This document shows, piece after piece, positions 1 to 8,793 of a stretch of 64,000 bases of DNA. Below the pieces are notes generated by a model. That model ran no database searches. It was given only the letters and a program-made list of their open reading frames with translations, and was not told where the DNA came from. The DNA is from Thiohalomonas sp041685045 (GTDB taxonomy: Bacteria > Pseudomonadota > Gammaproteobacteria > Thiohalomonadales > Thiohalomonadaceae): contig JAWLGP010000001.1 in assembly GCA_041685045.1 (NCBI GenBank), positions 434,001 through 498,000 of the forward strand, read 5' to 3'. Position 1 is the stretch's first letter. The number at the start of each line of letters is the position of its first letter. The translations under genes were made by a program, and so were the position numbers.

Positions 1-275
1 GTCCGCATGGACCGGACGACGCCTGTACCTGCAGGAAACCGGAACCGGGCCTCTACTTGCAGATTGCCGAGCGCATGGGCTGCACCCTCACCGATGTGCC
101 GATCATCGGTGACTCCGCTCGCGACCTGGAAGCGGCGCGGACCGTGGGTGCGCGGCCTGTGCTGGTTCGGACCGGTAAAGGCGAACGCACGCTGGCCAAA
201 GGCCTGGGTCTGGAGGGTGTCCCGGTCTATCGGGACCTGGCCGAAGCCGTCAGTGCCCTGGTAAGGGAGCAGTAG
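1..275 (+). CDS. gmhB: D-glycero-beta-D-manno-heptose-1,7-bisphosphate 7-phosphatase, C-terminal part
   Basis: This is the 3' end of a gene that starts before the window; the readable frame begins at base 3. GmhB removes the 7-phosphate from heptose bisphosphate in the cytoplasm during ADP-heptose synthesis for LPS core. The fragment shows the GmhB zinc-loop cysteines in the order CTCRKPEPG, followed by the HAD motif GDSARDLEAA, which carries the Mg-binding aspartates. It ends one base before the acyltransferase start, so the two are probably co-transcribed, a common GmhB-PlsC pairing. An internal ATG at 57 should not be taken as the start because the conserved zinc loop lies upstream of it. 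Confidence 0.88.
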   Translation, partial: PHGPDDACTCRKPEPGLYLQIAERMGCTLTDVPIIGDSARDLEAARTVGARPVLVRTGKGERTLAKGLGLEGVPVYRDLAEAVSALVREQ

Positions 276-276
276 C

Positions 277-990
277 GTGGGCACGCTGCGCGCGTCCCTT
301 TTCTACCTCGGACTGTCGCTGTTCACGATAGCGCTGGTCATACCGGTGCCGCTGTTGGTGGTCGCACCCTACGGGGTTCGGCATCGCTACCTTGGGCTCT
401 GGAGCCGGTTCGCGCTGTGGTGGCTGCGGCTGACCTGTGGGATCCGCTATCGGGTGGAAGGGCTTGAGCACCTTCCCGATCGACCTGCCGTCGTCCTGGC
501 CAAACACCAGTCGGCGTGGGAGACCATCGCCTTCCAGCAATTCCTGCCGGCCCAAACCTGGGTGCTAAAACGGGAGTTGCTGTGGATCCCGTTTTTCGGT
601 TGGGGGCTGGCCATGACCAAGCCGGTGGCGATCGATCGCAAGGCGGGGAAACAGGCACTGCGGCAGGTGGTCGCGCAGGGTACGCAACGGCTGCAGCAAG
701 GACTGTGGATGATTGTTTTTCCCGAAGGCACCCGCATGGCCGCCGGTCAGCGGGGTCGCTATGCCGTCGGGGGTGGCATGCTCGCGGAAAAGGCGGCCGT
801 CCCGGTCGTCCCCATCGCCCACAACGCGGGCAGCTTCTGGCCGCGCCAAGGTTTTGCCAAACGCTCGGGTATCGTCCGGGTGGTCATTGGCCCCCCCATC
901 GATACCTCCGGCAAGTCCGCCGCGGCTATTACCCGCGAGGCCGAGGCTTGGATCGAGTCCCAAATGCCCGCACTGGAAGCAATGAATTAG
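277..990 (+). CDS. plsC: 1-acyl-sn-glycerol-3-phosphate acyltransferase
   Basis: A 237-residue inner-membrane acyltransferase that makes phosphatidic acid from lysophosphatidic acid. An N-terminal hydrophobic segment (about residues 8-30) is followed by the acyltransferase motif I KHQSAWET (histidine and acidic pair in HX4D-like form, here HQSAWE) near residue 75. The acceptor motif FPEGTRM lies near residue 148 and a proline-rich PVVPIAHN block near 178. The start is GTG at 277, one base after the gmhB stop. The variant HxxxxE instead of HxxxxD is frequent in the PlsC family of proteobacteria. No terminator is visible before the fbp promoter. Confidence 0.87.
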   Translation: MGTLRASLFYLGLSLFTIALVIPVPLLVVAPYGVRHRYLGLWSRFALWWLRLTCGIRYRVEGLEHLPDRPAVVLAKHQSAWETIAFQQFLPAQTWVLKRELLWIPFFGWGLAMTKPVAIDRKAGKQALRQVVAQGTQRLQQGLWMIVFPEGTRMAAGQRGRYAVGGGMLAEKAAVPVVPIAHNAGSFWPRQGFAKRSGIVRVVIGPPIDTSGKSAAAITREAEAWIESQMPALEAMN

Positions 991-995
991 ACGAG

Positions 996-1023
996 CTCTA
1001 ATTTGGGCTTATTCTGATATACT
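996..1023 (+). promoter_or_regulatory. putative extended -10 promoter of fbp
   Basis: The sequence TGATATACT (1015-1023) is an extended -10 element (TG-n-TATACT, 5 of 6 to TATAAT). No convincing -35 is present, as expected for extended -10 promoters. It lies about 137 bases before the chosen fbp start. Read by eye only. Confidence 0.5.
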
Positions 1024-1039
1024 AACGCGTTTTGGCCCG

Positions 1040-1124
1040 GCGGCGAGGTTTGCCGCACCCTCGGGGACGTTCGTCCCAGATGAAACCCTCGGAGTGAATC
1101 CGGAACGTTCGGCGCATGCGCCGA
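1040..1124 (+). promoter_or_regulatory. structured 5' leader of fbp
   Basis: Between the putative promoter and fbp lie three short inverted repeats: GCGGC/GCCGC at 1040-1056, GGGAC-GTTC-GTCCC at 1064-1077, and a 16-base perfect palindrome centred on GCATGC at 1109-1124. There is no U-run after any of them. They could be mRNA hairpins or an operator for a regulator of the Calvin-cycle enzyme; the sequence alone does not decide. Confidence 0.3.
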
Positions 1125-1159
1125 GCGGTCATTGTATTGTCGAAGGGGAAACGCGAAGT

Positions 1160-2176
1160 ATGCACAACAACCGCACCACCATCACGCAATTCATCATCGA
1201 AGAGCAGCGGCATCTGCCCGGTGCCACTGGCGATTTCACATCGCTGCTCAACGACATCGTTACCGCCTGCAAGGTGATCTCCAACCTGGTCAACCACGGT
1301 GCCCTGGTTGGGGTCCTCGGCAGTGCCGAGAGCGAGAATGTTCAAGGGGAGCAGCAGAAGAAGCTGGACGTGATCGCCAATGAAGTGTTCCTTGGCTCCA
1401 ACGAGTGGGCCGGGCACTGCGCCGCCATGGCCTCGGAGGAGATGGAGGAGATCTACCCGATCCCCGGCAAGTATCCGCGCGGCAAGTACCTGGTGTTGTT
1501 CGATCCGCTGGACGGCTCGTCGAACATCGACGTCAACGTCTCCGTCGGCACCATCTTCTCGATCCTGCGCTGTCCGGGCGAATGTATGACCCGCCCGAGC
1601 GTCGAGGCATTTCTGCAGCCGGGCGTGGAACAGGTCGCTGCCGGCTACGCCCTGTACGGGCCTTCGACCATGATGGTGTTGACCACCGGCAATGGTGTCA
1701 ACGGCTTCACGCTGGATCAGAACATTGGTGAGTTTGTACTCACTCACCCCGGGATGACCATCCCGGAAGAGACCCAGGAGTTTGCCGTCAACGCCTCCAA
1801 CATGCGCTTCTGGGAAGCACCGGTTAAGCGTTATATCGACGAGTGCCTCGCCGGCCAGACAGGCGCCCGCGGCAAGGACTTCAACATGCGCTGGATTGCC
1901 TCCATGGTGGCCGAAGTACACCGCATTCTGACGCGGGGCGGCGTCTTCTTGTATCCGCTCGACGAGAAAATGAAGGCGGGGGGCAAGGAAGGGAAACTAC
2001 GTCTCATGTACGAAGCGAATCCGATGGCATTCATCGTCGAACAGGCCGGCGGCGCCGCCACGACTGGCCGCGAACGGATCCTGGAGATGAAGCCCAGCGG
2101 AATCCATCAGCGGGTGCCGGTGATCCTGGGCTCGAAGAGCGAAGTGGAGCGGGTCACCGCCTACCACAACGCATAA
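1160..2176 (+). CDS. fbp: fructose-1,6-bisphosphatase, class I
   Basis: A 338-residue cytoplasmic phosphatase converting fructose 1,6-bisphosphate to fructose 6-phosphate in gluconeogenesis and the Calvin cycle. The class I signatures are visible: the metal-binding GSNEWAGHCAAMASEEMEE block, FDPLDGSSNIDVNVSVG (metal and substrate binding), and a C-terminal LYPLDEKMKAGGKEGKLRL substrate segment with YEANPMAFIVEQAGG. The ATG at 1160 is chosen because GAAGGGGAAA precedes it at suitable spacing and it gives the usual family length; an in-frame GTG at 1094 would add 22 unconserved residues. It is a single-gene unit ending in a strong terminator. Confidence 0.95.
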   Translation: MHNNRTTITQFIIEEQRHLPGATGDFTSLLNDIVTACKVISNLVNHGALVGVLGSAESENVQGEQQKKLDVIANEVFLGSNEWAGHCAAMASEEMEEIYPIPGKYPRGKYLVLFDPLDGSSNIDVNVSVGTIFSILRCPGECMTRPSVEAFLQPGVEQVAAGYALYGPSTMMVLTTGNGVNGFTLDQNIGEFVLTHPGMTIPEETQEFAVNASNMRFWEAPVKRYIDECLAGQTGARGKDFNMRWIASMVAEVHRILTRGGVFLYPLDEKMKAGGKEGKLRLMYEANPMAFIVEQAGGAATTGRERILEMKPSGIHQRVPVILGSKSEVERVTAYHNA

Positions 2177-2184
2177 GCGGTAAG

Positions 2185-2232
2185 GCACGGAAAAAAAAGG
2201 GGAGCCGATTGGCTCCCCTTTTTTTTCCGTGC
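2185..2232. terminator. bidirectional Rho-independent terminator between fbp and gyrB
   Basis: A perfect 48-base palindrome: 22-base arms around a 4-base GATT loop. Each arm has an 8-base A or T run flanking a GGGGAGCC/GGCTCCCC core. The core gives a strong GC stem followed by eight T on both strands, so it can terminate fbp (+) and gyrB (-), whose 3' ends flank it. Confidence 0.93.
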
Positions 2233-2251
2233 CCTTGTTGATGATGGGAGC

Positions 2252-4660
2252 TTAAACGTCCAGATTGGAGACGTTCAGGGCATTGCGCTCGATGAAATCC
2301 CGGCGCGGCTCCACCTGGTCCCCCATCAGGGTGGAGAAGATCTCGTCCGCGGCGATGGCGTCTTCGATCTGCACCTGCAACAGACGGCGGGTCTCGGCAT
2401 TCATGGTGGTCTCCCAGAGCTGCTCAGGGTTCATCTCACCCAGGCCCTTATAGCGCTGGATATGTTGGCCCCGCTTGGCCTCGTCCAGCAGCCACTCCAG
2501 TGCGCCACGGAAACTGTTCACCTCCTGTTTCCGATCGCCACGTTGCACGTAGGCGCCGGTAACGAGCAGCCCCGACAGCTCCTCACCCAAAGTGCGAATG
2601 TTGAGGTACTCGGGGGTGGCGAAGAAGTCGGCCGTGAAGGTGAAATCGCTCGATACGCCATGCCGCCATTCGCTGATGGTCACGTTCGCAATGCCGCCAT
2701 CGGGCTCGTGCTCGACCTGCAGCTCGTAGCGACGATCCGGGCCGTCGGCATTGAGGCGTTGCACGAGTTCCTCGAACAAGGGTGCCGTTACCCCGGCATC
2801 ACGGAAGCGATCTTCCGACAGGCTGGGCAAACCAATCATCTTTTCCAGCGCTCTGGCGTTGTAACGCCGTGCCAGGCGCGCAATACCCGTCATCACCTTT
2901 TGATGCTGGCGCGCCAACTGTTCCAGGGGGACGCCGGTCAGCGGCGGCACCTCGGGATCGAAAAACAGTTGGGCATTATCGATGGCTTGGCTCAACAGGT
3001 AATTGTCCAACTCACCATCGTCCTTGACATAGCGCTCCTGCTTACCCTTTTTAAGCTTATAAAGCGGCGGCTGTGCGATGTAGATGTGGCCACGCTCGAT
3101 CAGCACGGGCATCTGGCGATAGAAGAAGGTCAGCAACAACGTCCGGATATGGGAGCCGTCGATATCCGCATCGGTCATGATGATGATGCGATGGTAACGG
3201 AGCTTGTCCGGGTTGAATTCGTCCTTGCCGATACCGCAACCCAAGGCGGTAATGAGCGTACCCACCTCGGCCGATGAGAGCATCTTGTCGAAGCGTGCCT
3301 TTTCGACATTGAGGATCTTGCCCTTCAAGGGCAGGATGGCCTGAAAACGCCGGTCCCGCCCCTGCTTGGCCGACCCGCCGGCGGAATCGCCCTCCACCAG
3401 GAACAGCTCGGACTGGCCGGGATCCCGCTCCTGGCAGTCGGCCAGCTTGCCCGGGAGGCCGGCGATATCGAGCGCGCCTTTGCGGCGGGTCATCTCACGG
3501 GCCTTGCGCGCGGCTTCTCGGGCCCGCGCCGCATCGATAACCTTGCCCGCGACGATCTTGGCATCGCCGGGGTTCTCCAGCAGAAACTCGTTGAACTTTT
3601 CGGCCATCACCGACTCGACGACGCCTTTGACCTCGGAGGAGACCAGCTTCTCTTTGGTTTGGGACGAAAACTTTGGGTCCGGCACCTTGACGGAAAGCAC
3701 AGCGGTCAGCCCTTCCCGAGCGTCGTCACCGCTGGGGTTGACCTTGGCCTTCTTCGCGAGCGCCGCGGCTTCGATGTATTGGTTCAAGGTCCGCGTTAGG
3801 GCGCTTCGGAAGCCCGCCATGTGCGTCCCGCCATCGCGTTGCGGGATGTTGTTGGTATAGCAGTAGATGTTCTCCTGGTAGGTGTCATTCCACTGCATGG
3901 CCACTTCGACGCCAATACTGTCCTTCTCCGCCGAAAAGTGAAAGACGGTGGGATTCAGGGCGGTTTTCTTGGCGTTCAGGTGTTGGACGAAGGCGCGGAT
4001 ACCGCCCTGGTACTCGAACGTATCCTCCTTGTCGGAGCGCTCGTCCTGCAGATGGATGCGCACACCGGAATTGAGAAACGACAGTTCGCGTAGCCGTTTG
4101 GACAGGATGTCGTAGTGGAATTCGGTTTGGGTGAAGATCTGAGTGCTTGGCTTGAACCGAACCTCGGTACCGGTGGCAGTTGACTCGCCGACCACGGTGA
4201 GCGGTGCCTGGGGCTCGCCCAAACGGTACTCCTGCTGGTGGATCTTGCCATCGCGACGAATCGTGAGCTTGAGGACTTCAGACAAGGCATTGACCACGGA
4301 AACCCCGACACCGTGGAGACCGCCGGAGACTTTGTAGGAGTTGCTGTCGAATTTTCCGCCGGCATGCAGAACGGTCATGATGACCTCGGCGGCAGAACGT
4401 CCCTCCTCGGGGTGAATGTCAACCGGAACACCGCGGCCGTTGTCGCGAACGGTAACGGATTCGTCGCTATGGATGACCACGTCGATTTGGCTGCAGTAGC
4501 CGGCAAGGGCCTCGTCGATGGCATTGTCGACGACCTCGAACACCATGTGGTGGAGGCCGGTACCGTCGTCGGTGTCACCGATGTACATTCCCGGCCGCTT
4601 GCGCACAGCGTCCAGGCCTTTCAGGACCTTGATATTTGAGGAGTCGTACGTTGCACTCAT
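2252..4660 (-). CDS. gyrB: DNA gyrase subunit B
   Basis: An 802-residue ATPase subunit of type IIA topoisomerase that introduces negative supercoils with GyrA. The GHKL ATP-binding segment is at residues about 20-60 (RPGMYIGDTDDGTGLHH, VDNAIDEALAG). The Toprim domain carries EGDSAGGSAKQGRDR near 420 and DADIDGSHIR near 497, and the C-terminal YKGLGEMNP motif lies near 742. The length and the inserted region before the C-terminus match proteobacterial GyrB. It is the last gene of the dnaA-dnaN-recF-gyrB array, 27 bases after recF, and reads into the terminator at 2185-2232. Confidence 0.98.
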   Translation of the reverse strand: MSATYDSSNIKVLKGLDAVRKRPGMYIGDTDDGTGLHHMVFEVVDNAIDEALAGYCSQIDVVIHSDESVTVRDNGRGVPVDIHPEEGRSAAEVIMTVLHAGGKFDSNSYKVSGGLHGVGVSVVNALSEVLKLTIRRDGKIHQQEYRLGEPQAPLTVVGESTATGTEVRFKPSTQIFTQTEFHYDILSKRLRELSFLNSGVRIHLQDERSDKEDTFEYQGGIRAFVQHLNAKKTALNPTVFHFSAEKDSIGVEVAMQWNDTYQENIYCYTNNIPQRDGGTHMAGFRSALTRTLNQYIEAAALAKKAKVNPSGDDAREGLTAVLSVKVPDPKFSSQTKEKLVSSEVKGVVESVMAEKFNEFLLENPGDAKIVAGKVIDAARAREAARKAREMTRRKGALDIAGLPGKLADCQERDPGQSELFLVEGDSAGGSAKQGRDRRFQAILPLKGKILNVEKARFDKMLSSAEVGTLITALGCGIGKDEFNPDKLRYHRIIIMTDADIDGSHIRTLLLTFFYRQMPVLIERGHIYIAQPPLYKLKKGKQERYVKDDGELDNYLLSQAIDNAQLFFDPEVPPLTGVPLEQLARQHQKVMTGIARLARRYNARALEKMIGLPSLSEDRFRDAGVTAPLFEELVQRLNADGPDRRYELQVEHEPDGGIANVTISEWRHGVSSDFTFTADFFATPEYLNIRTLGEELSGLLVTGAYVQRGDRKQEVNSFRGALEWLLDEAKRGQHIQRYKGLGEMNPEQLWETTMNAETRRLLQVQIEDAIAADEIFSTLMGDQVEPRRDFIERNALNVSNLDV

Positions 4661-4687
4661 GGGAAACTCCCTTCCGAGAAGCCTGTA

Positions 4688-5752
4688 TTATACCACTTTA
4701 CTAACAACACCTTGTTCCACGTGAAACACCGCGGCGGGAGTGACCGGGAGCAGTGCTTGCTCAACCGATGAGATAAACACCTGTGCGCCGAGTTGTTCGA
4801 GAATGTCCAATACTCGTTGCCGCCGCTGCTCGTCCAGTTCCGCCGGCAAATCGTCGACAAGAATCACCGGTTTAACCCCGCTTCGCTCAATCATCAGGGA
4901 GGCCTGTGCCAGTTTCAGCGCATATAGCGCCGCTTTTTGCTGGCCCCGCGATAGGCACTCGGCGCCCTTGCCGTCAGGCGTCCGCATCCGTACATCCGCG
5001 CGATGCGGGCCCACATTGGTGAATCCCGCTTCCCGATCCCGCGTGGCGGCGGCCCGTAGGGCATCCAACAGCGAGTTCTCCTTCGCCCAGCCTTGGCGGT
5101 ATTCCAGATCCAGCGCGACATTCGCCGACAACGCCGCGAGCAGATTCGCAAACAGGGGCGCAAGAGCGGCGACGTAAGCTCTGCGTAGTCCCGTGATGGC
5201 ATCACCGTTTTCCGCCAATGCCCTGTCCCACGGGCCTGGATCCGCCCGGGTGCGAAGCGCAGCATTGCGTTGCTTGAGGCCCGTACGATAATCGAGCCAG
5301 GCCCGATGAAACCGATGTTCCACGTGGAACAAGCCCCAGTCGACGAAGCCTCGTCTCTCCTGCGGCCCACCAATCACCAGTTCGATGCTCTCGGGAGAAA
5401 CTGCCTGAATCGGCAAGATTTCGGCTAGTGCCGATGCCGCTGCGTGCCGTTTACCATCGATCCTTATCGACGTGCCTTCTGTCCCCTGGCCTTTGCCAAT
5501 CCCCAGTCGGTGCCGTCCGATCTCCCCCTCGACCTCCCCATAGACGTGAAGGCTGGTCGCTTCGTGCCGGACCACGCTCTCAATTCTTCTCGTTCGAAAG
5601 GAACGACCCACCCCAAGCAGGTGAATCGCTTCCAGCACTGAACTTTTTCCGCTGCCGTTATCCCCAACTATAAGATTGACCGTCGATGAGGGCAGAAGTT
5701 CGCTATCTCTAACATTCCTTACATTGTTTATACGAAGCCGTGTTACGTGCAT
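4688..5752 (-). CDS. recF: DNA replication and repair protein RecF
   Basis: A 354-residue SMC-like ATPase that loads RecA at single-strand gaps with RecO and RecR. Walker A is GDNGSGKSS near residue 31. The ABC signature region is LSRGQQKAALYALKLAQ near 268, and Walker B is VILVDDLPAELDEQRR near 295, all in the order expected of RecF. It follows dnaN after 11 bases and precedes gyrB by 27, so the three are likely one transcript. Confidence 0.96.
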   Translation of the reverse strand: MHVTRLRINNVRNVRDSELLPSSTVNLIVGDNGSGKSSVLEAIHLLGVGRSFRTRRIESVVRHEATSLHVYGEVEGEIGRHRLGIGKGQGTEGTSIRIDGKRHAAASALAEILPIQAVSPESIELVIGGPQERRGFVDWGLFHVEHRFHRAWLDYRTGLKQRNAALRTRADPGPWDRALAENGDAITGLRRAYVAALAPLFANLLAALSANVALDLEYRQGWAKENSLLDALRAAATRDREAGFTNVGPHRADVRMRTPDGKGAECLSRGQQKAALYALKLAQASLMIERSGVKPVILVDDLPAELDEQRRQRVLDILEQLGAQVFISSVEQALLPVTPAAVFHVEQGVVSKVV

Positions 5753-5763
5753 GGACCCCTCGG

Positions 5764-6867
5764 TCAGAGCCTCATCGGCATGACCACGTACCGAGATGCC
5801 TTATCTTCCTTTCCCCGAATCAGGCAGCTGCTGTTTGGGTCGGTCAGTATCACTTCAACCGCCGGTCCTTCCACGGCATTGATAGCGTCAAGCAGATAGG
5901 CAACGTTGAACCCGATCTCCATCGGCTCGCCCGCATACTCCACCTCGAGCTCTTCTTCCGCCTCTTCCTGTTCCGGGTTGTTCACTGTGGCCTTCAACTG
6001 ATTCCCATCCAGAAACAGCCGAATGCCACGATATTTCTCATTTGACAGGATCGATGTTCTCACCAGCGCCTGTCGCAACCCTTCCCGATCGGCCGTGACC
6101 ACCTTGTCGCCGCCTTTCGGAATCACCCGGTCATAGTCGGGGAACCGCCCGTCCACCAGTTTGGTGGTGAATACCGTGCTACCGAGCTTCACCCGCAGGT
6201 GGTTGTTACTCAATTCCACCTGACACCTTTCCTCACTGGCCTCGAGCAGGCGACTCAGCTCAAGCACCCCCTTCCGCGGCACGATAACCTGGCGCTGCTC
6301 GGTTCCGGTTTCGGGGACGGCCAGTTCACTCACGGCCAATCGATGGCCGTCGGTGGCAACGGCCCTTACTACGCCGGCATTGATCTCCACCAGCAGCCCA
6401 TTCAGGTAATACCGCACGTCCTGATTGGCCATGCAGAACTGCGTTCTGTCGATCAGACCCTTTAAACCGTTTTGCGCTATCTCGAATTCAAACGCCCCTC
6501 CGATCGCCTCTGTCCCGGGAAACTCAGCCGCGGGCAGGGTCGCCAAGGTAAACCGGCTTCTGCCTGAGCGTATGAACACCTTGTCGCCTTCCAGCAACAA
6601 CGTGATTTCCGCTTCATCCGGCAGCGTTCTACAGATATCGACGAACTTGCGAGCGGGCACGGTGACTTCGCCGCTGTTCGCCCCGTTGCCGATGTCGACA
6701 GACGCTGTCAGTTCCACCTCCAGATCGGTCCCCGTGAGTGTCAATTTTCCGTCATTGACCTCCACCAGTAGATTGGAGAGTACGGGAAGCGTCTGCCGCT
6801 TCTCCACCACTCCACTGACCACCTGTAGGGGTTTTAGCAACGCTTCTCTTGAGATCGTAAACCGCAT
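5764..6867 (-). CDS. dnaN: DNA polymerase III beta sliding clamp
   Basis: A 367-residue clamp subunit that tethers polymerase III to DNA. It starts MRFTISREALLKPLQVVSG and contains the three repeated clamp domains (about 1-120, 128-245, 247-367). Typical segments include LPVLSNLLVEV, TDLEVELTA, ATDGHRLAVSE and the C-terminal VVMPMRL that lines the hydrophobic binding pocket. It is separated from dnaA by an AT-rich gap of about 220 bases that holds DnaA boxes. Confidence 0.98.
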   Translation of the reverse strand: MRFTISREALLKPLQVVSGVVEKRQTLPVLSNLLVEVNDGKLTLTGTDLEVELTASVDIGNGANSGEVTVPARKFVDICRTLPDEAEITLLLEGDKVFIRSGRSRFTLATLPAAEFPGTEAIGGAFEFEIAQNGLKGLIDRTQFCMANQDVRYYLNGLLVEINAGVVRAVATDGHRLAVSELAVPETGTEQRQVIVPRKGVLELSRLLEASEERCQVELSNNHLRVKLGSTVFTTKLVDGRFPDYDRVIPKGGDKVVTADREGLRQALVRTSILSNEKYRGIRLFLDGNQLKATVNNPEQEEAEEELEVEYAGEPMEIGFNVAYLLDAINAVEGPAVEVILTDPNSSCLIRGKEDKASRYVVMPMRL

Positions 6868-7091
6868 GTCCCCGATATCCTTGCCTGCGCCAATATAAAT
6901 AGTTCTTTTAAATCTTTTTAGTGACTGTTATTGGGCAACCGCCAGCCTGTTGATAACTGAAAATTCACTTTAGCTATCAGTAGCTTATGATAACAGCCAA
7001 CCGCGTTCGCATATTCTGGGCTACTTGTGGATAACCTGTGTCTGTTTCGCGGGCCCAGTCGCATCCCCAAGTTTTCCACAGCCTATCCCGG
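6868..7091. other. oriC: candidate oriC region between dnaA and dnaN
   Basis: This 224-base gap is the most AT-rich stretch of the core region, with a run of mainly A and T at about 6890-6930 that could be the unwinding element. DnaA-box-like 9-mers are present: TGTGGATAA (perfect, minus orientation) at 7026-7034, TTTTCCACA at 7072-7080, and the one-mismatch TGTTGATAA at 6948-6956. A further perfect box lies upstream of dnaA at 8489-8497. Origins in gammaproteobacteria of this gene order occur either here or between dnaA and rpmH, so the exact site is inferred. Confidence 0.6.
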
Positions 7092-8420
7092 TCATGTGGT
7101 CAGGATTCTCAACAAGTTTGCATGGTCCTCGCCAATGCGGGCATCCGCCTCTTTAAGCTCGTTAATCTTCTTGCATGCATGCAGGACGGTGGTGTGGTCC
7201 CTACCTCCGAATGCATCCCCGATCTCGGGCAGGCTGTGATTGGTGAGCTCTTTTGCCAACGCCATGGCCATCTGGCGCGGCCGCGCAATCGAGCGGTTTC
7301 TGCGTTTCGATAATAAATCAGCGACCCGCATCTTGTAATACTCGGCGACCGTCTTCTGGATGTTCTCGATGGTCACGAGTTTCGCCTGCAGCGCCAACAG
7401 GTCCCGCAGTGCTTCCTTGGCGAAATCGAGTGTAATCGGCTGCCCGGTGAAGTGGGCGTTCGCCACCACGCGCCTGAGTGCGCCTTCCAGTTCGCGGATA
7501 TTGGAGCGAATTCGTTTGGCGATGAAAAAGGCGACTTCGTTCGGCAGCTGAATCCCTGACTGCAGCGCCTTGCTGTTGAGGATCGCTACACGCGTCTCCA
7601 ACTCGGGCGGCTCGATGGCGACCGTCAGCCCCCACCCAAACCGCGACTTGAGCCGTTCCTCGAGCCCGTCGACCTCTTTCGGATAGCGATCTGCTGTCAG
7701 AATGACCTGCTGCTGGCCTTCAAGCAGTGCATTGAAGGTGTGGAAAAACTCTTCCTGGGAGCGCTCCTTGCCGGCGAAGAACTGGATATCGTCGATCAAC
7801 AGTGCGTCCAACGAGCGATACATCCGTTTGAACTCGCTGATGGCATTTTGCTGGAGCGCTTTCACCATATCGGCGACGAAGCGTTCTGAATGGAGATAGA
7901 GTACCTTTGCGTCCGGACGGCGCCGCAGGATCTCATTGCCCACGGCATGCATCAGGTGCGTCTTGCCAAGCCCCACCCCACCATAAATAAAAAGCGGGTT
8001 GTAGGCCTTTCCGGGGTTCTCGCCGACCTGCATCGAGGCTGCTCGGCCCAGCTGATTCGATTTGCCTTCGACGAACGAGTCGAACGTGAAACCGGGATTG
8101 AGCTTGCTTCGTCGGTGGTCCGGCTTTCTTCCGTCCGGCTTCGCCACGACCGTGGTCACGGTTTCGGCCTGAGCCTGGCGCGTGCCCACCTCAAAGGTCA
8201 CACCGAGTGATTCGTCGCCGCCGTAGCTGCGCGCGAGCACCTCGATCCGATCTTGAAACCGGTCGCTGACCCAGTCCTTGACGAATCGATTCGGGGCGAG
8301 CAGCCGCAGCGTGTTCCCGGCCACCTCCGCCTGCAGCGGTCGAATCCAGGTATTGAACTGCTGTGGCGACAGCTCCTGTTCCAGCGCGTCGAGGCATTTC
8401 TGCCAGAAGCTCGGCGTCAC
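7092..8420 (-). CDS. dnaA: chromosomal replication initiator protein DnaA
   Basis: A 442-residue AAA+ initiator that binds DnaA boxes and opens oriC. The N-terminal DnaB-interacting domain begins TPSFWQKCLDALEQELSPQ; the AAA+ domain has Walker A GGVGLGKT at 147-154 and Walker B LLIDDIQFF near 210. The C-terminal helix-turn-helix carries the box-reading signature GGRDHTTVLHACKKI. The GTG at 8420 is chosen because GAGGT lies 10 bases upstream and the homologous N-terminus begins there; the frame stays open to 8609 but the extra 63 residues are not DnaA-like. Confidence 0.97.
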   Translation of the reverse strand: MTPSFWQKCLDALEQELSPQQFNTWIRPLQAEVAGNTLRLLAPNRFVKDWVSDRFQDRIEVLARSYGGDESLGVTFEVGTRQAQAETVTTVVAKPDGRKPDHRRSKLNPGFTFDSFVEGKSNQLGRAASMQVGENPGKAYNPLFIYGGVGLGKTHLMHAVGNEILRRRPDAKVLYLHSERFVADMVKALQQNAISEFKRMYRSLDALLIDDIQFFAGKERSQEEFFHTFNALLEGQQQVILTADRYPKEVDGLEERLKSRFGWGLTVAIEPPELETRVAILNSKALQSGIQLPNEVAFFIAKRIRSNIRELEGALRRVVANAHFTGQPITLDFAKEALRDLLALQAKLVTIENIQKTVAEYYKMRVADLLSKRRNRSIARPRQMAMALAKELTNHSLPEIGDAFGGRDHTTVLHACKKINELKEADARIGEDHANLLRILTT

Positions 8421-8488
8421 GGTTATTGGGACCTCAAAAGCGGAGAAAAAGAAAAGGAAGGCGTGCAGTCTACCGCCCCCCCGGAAAG

Positions 8489-8497
8489 TTATCCACA
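8489..8497 (+). promoter_or_regulatory. DnaA box upstream of dnaA
   Basis: A perfect TTATCCACA in the dnaA-rpmH intergenic region, 69 bases upstream of the dnaA start codon. It is placed for autoregulation of dnaA and could also be part of a second origin cluster as in pseudomonads. Confidence 0.7.
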
Positions 8498-8529
8498 CCC
8501 GCCCGCACCCGTCAGAGCCGTTCTCCTGG

Positions 8530-8559
8530 TTGACAACCGGCCCACTGAACGGATACATT
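8530..8559 (+). promoter_or_regulatory. promoter of the rpmH operon
   Basis: A consensus -35 TTGACA (8530-8535), an 18-base spacer and TACATT (8554-8559) face rpmH, leaving a leader of about 85 bases. This is the best sigma70-type promoter seen in the core region. Confidence 0.65.
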
Positions 8560-8649
8560 CGCCCTCTTTTTTCCGGCCCGGTCTTTCCGACCGGATTCCG
8601 TGACACCACTGTTCACTAACTATCGAGAATCGGACGGACGCCTGCTGCC

Positions 8650-8784
8650 ATGAAGAGAACGTTCCAGCCCAGTAACATCAAGCGTGCGCGCACCCACGGT
8701 TTCCGTGCACGTATGGCCACGGTCGGTGGTCGCAAGGTCCTGAAGGCCCGTCGCGCCAAGGGGCGTCATCGCCTGACTCCGTAA
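8650..8784 (+). CDS. rpmH: 50S ribosomal protein L34
   Basis: A 44-residue, very basic protein, identified directly from the bases. It begins MKRTFQPSNIKRARTHGF, continues with RARMATVGGRKVLKARRAKGR and ends HRLTP, which is the canonical L34 sequence. It is the first gene of the rpmH-rnpA-yidD-yidC-mnmE cluster and is followed after 9 bases by rnpA. Functionally it is a large-subunit ribosomal protein bound to 23S rRNA. Confidence 0.98.
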   Translation: MKRTFQPSNIKRARTHGFRARMATVGGRKVLKARRAKGRHRLTP

Positions 8785-8793
8785 CGCCGGCCC

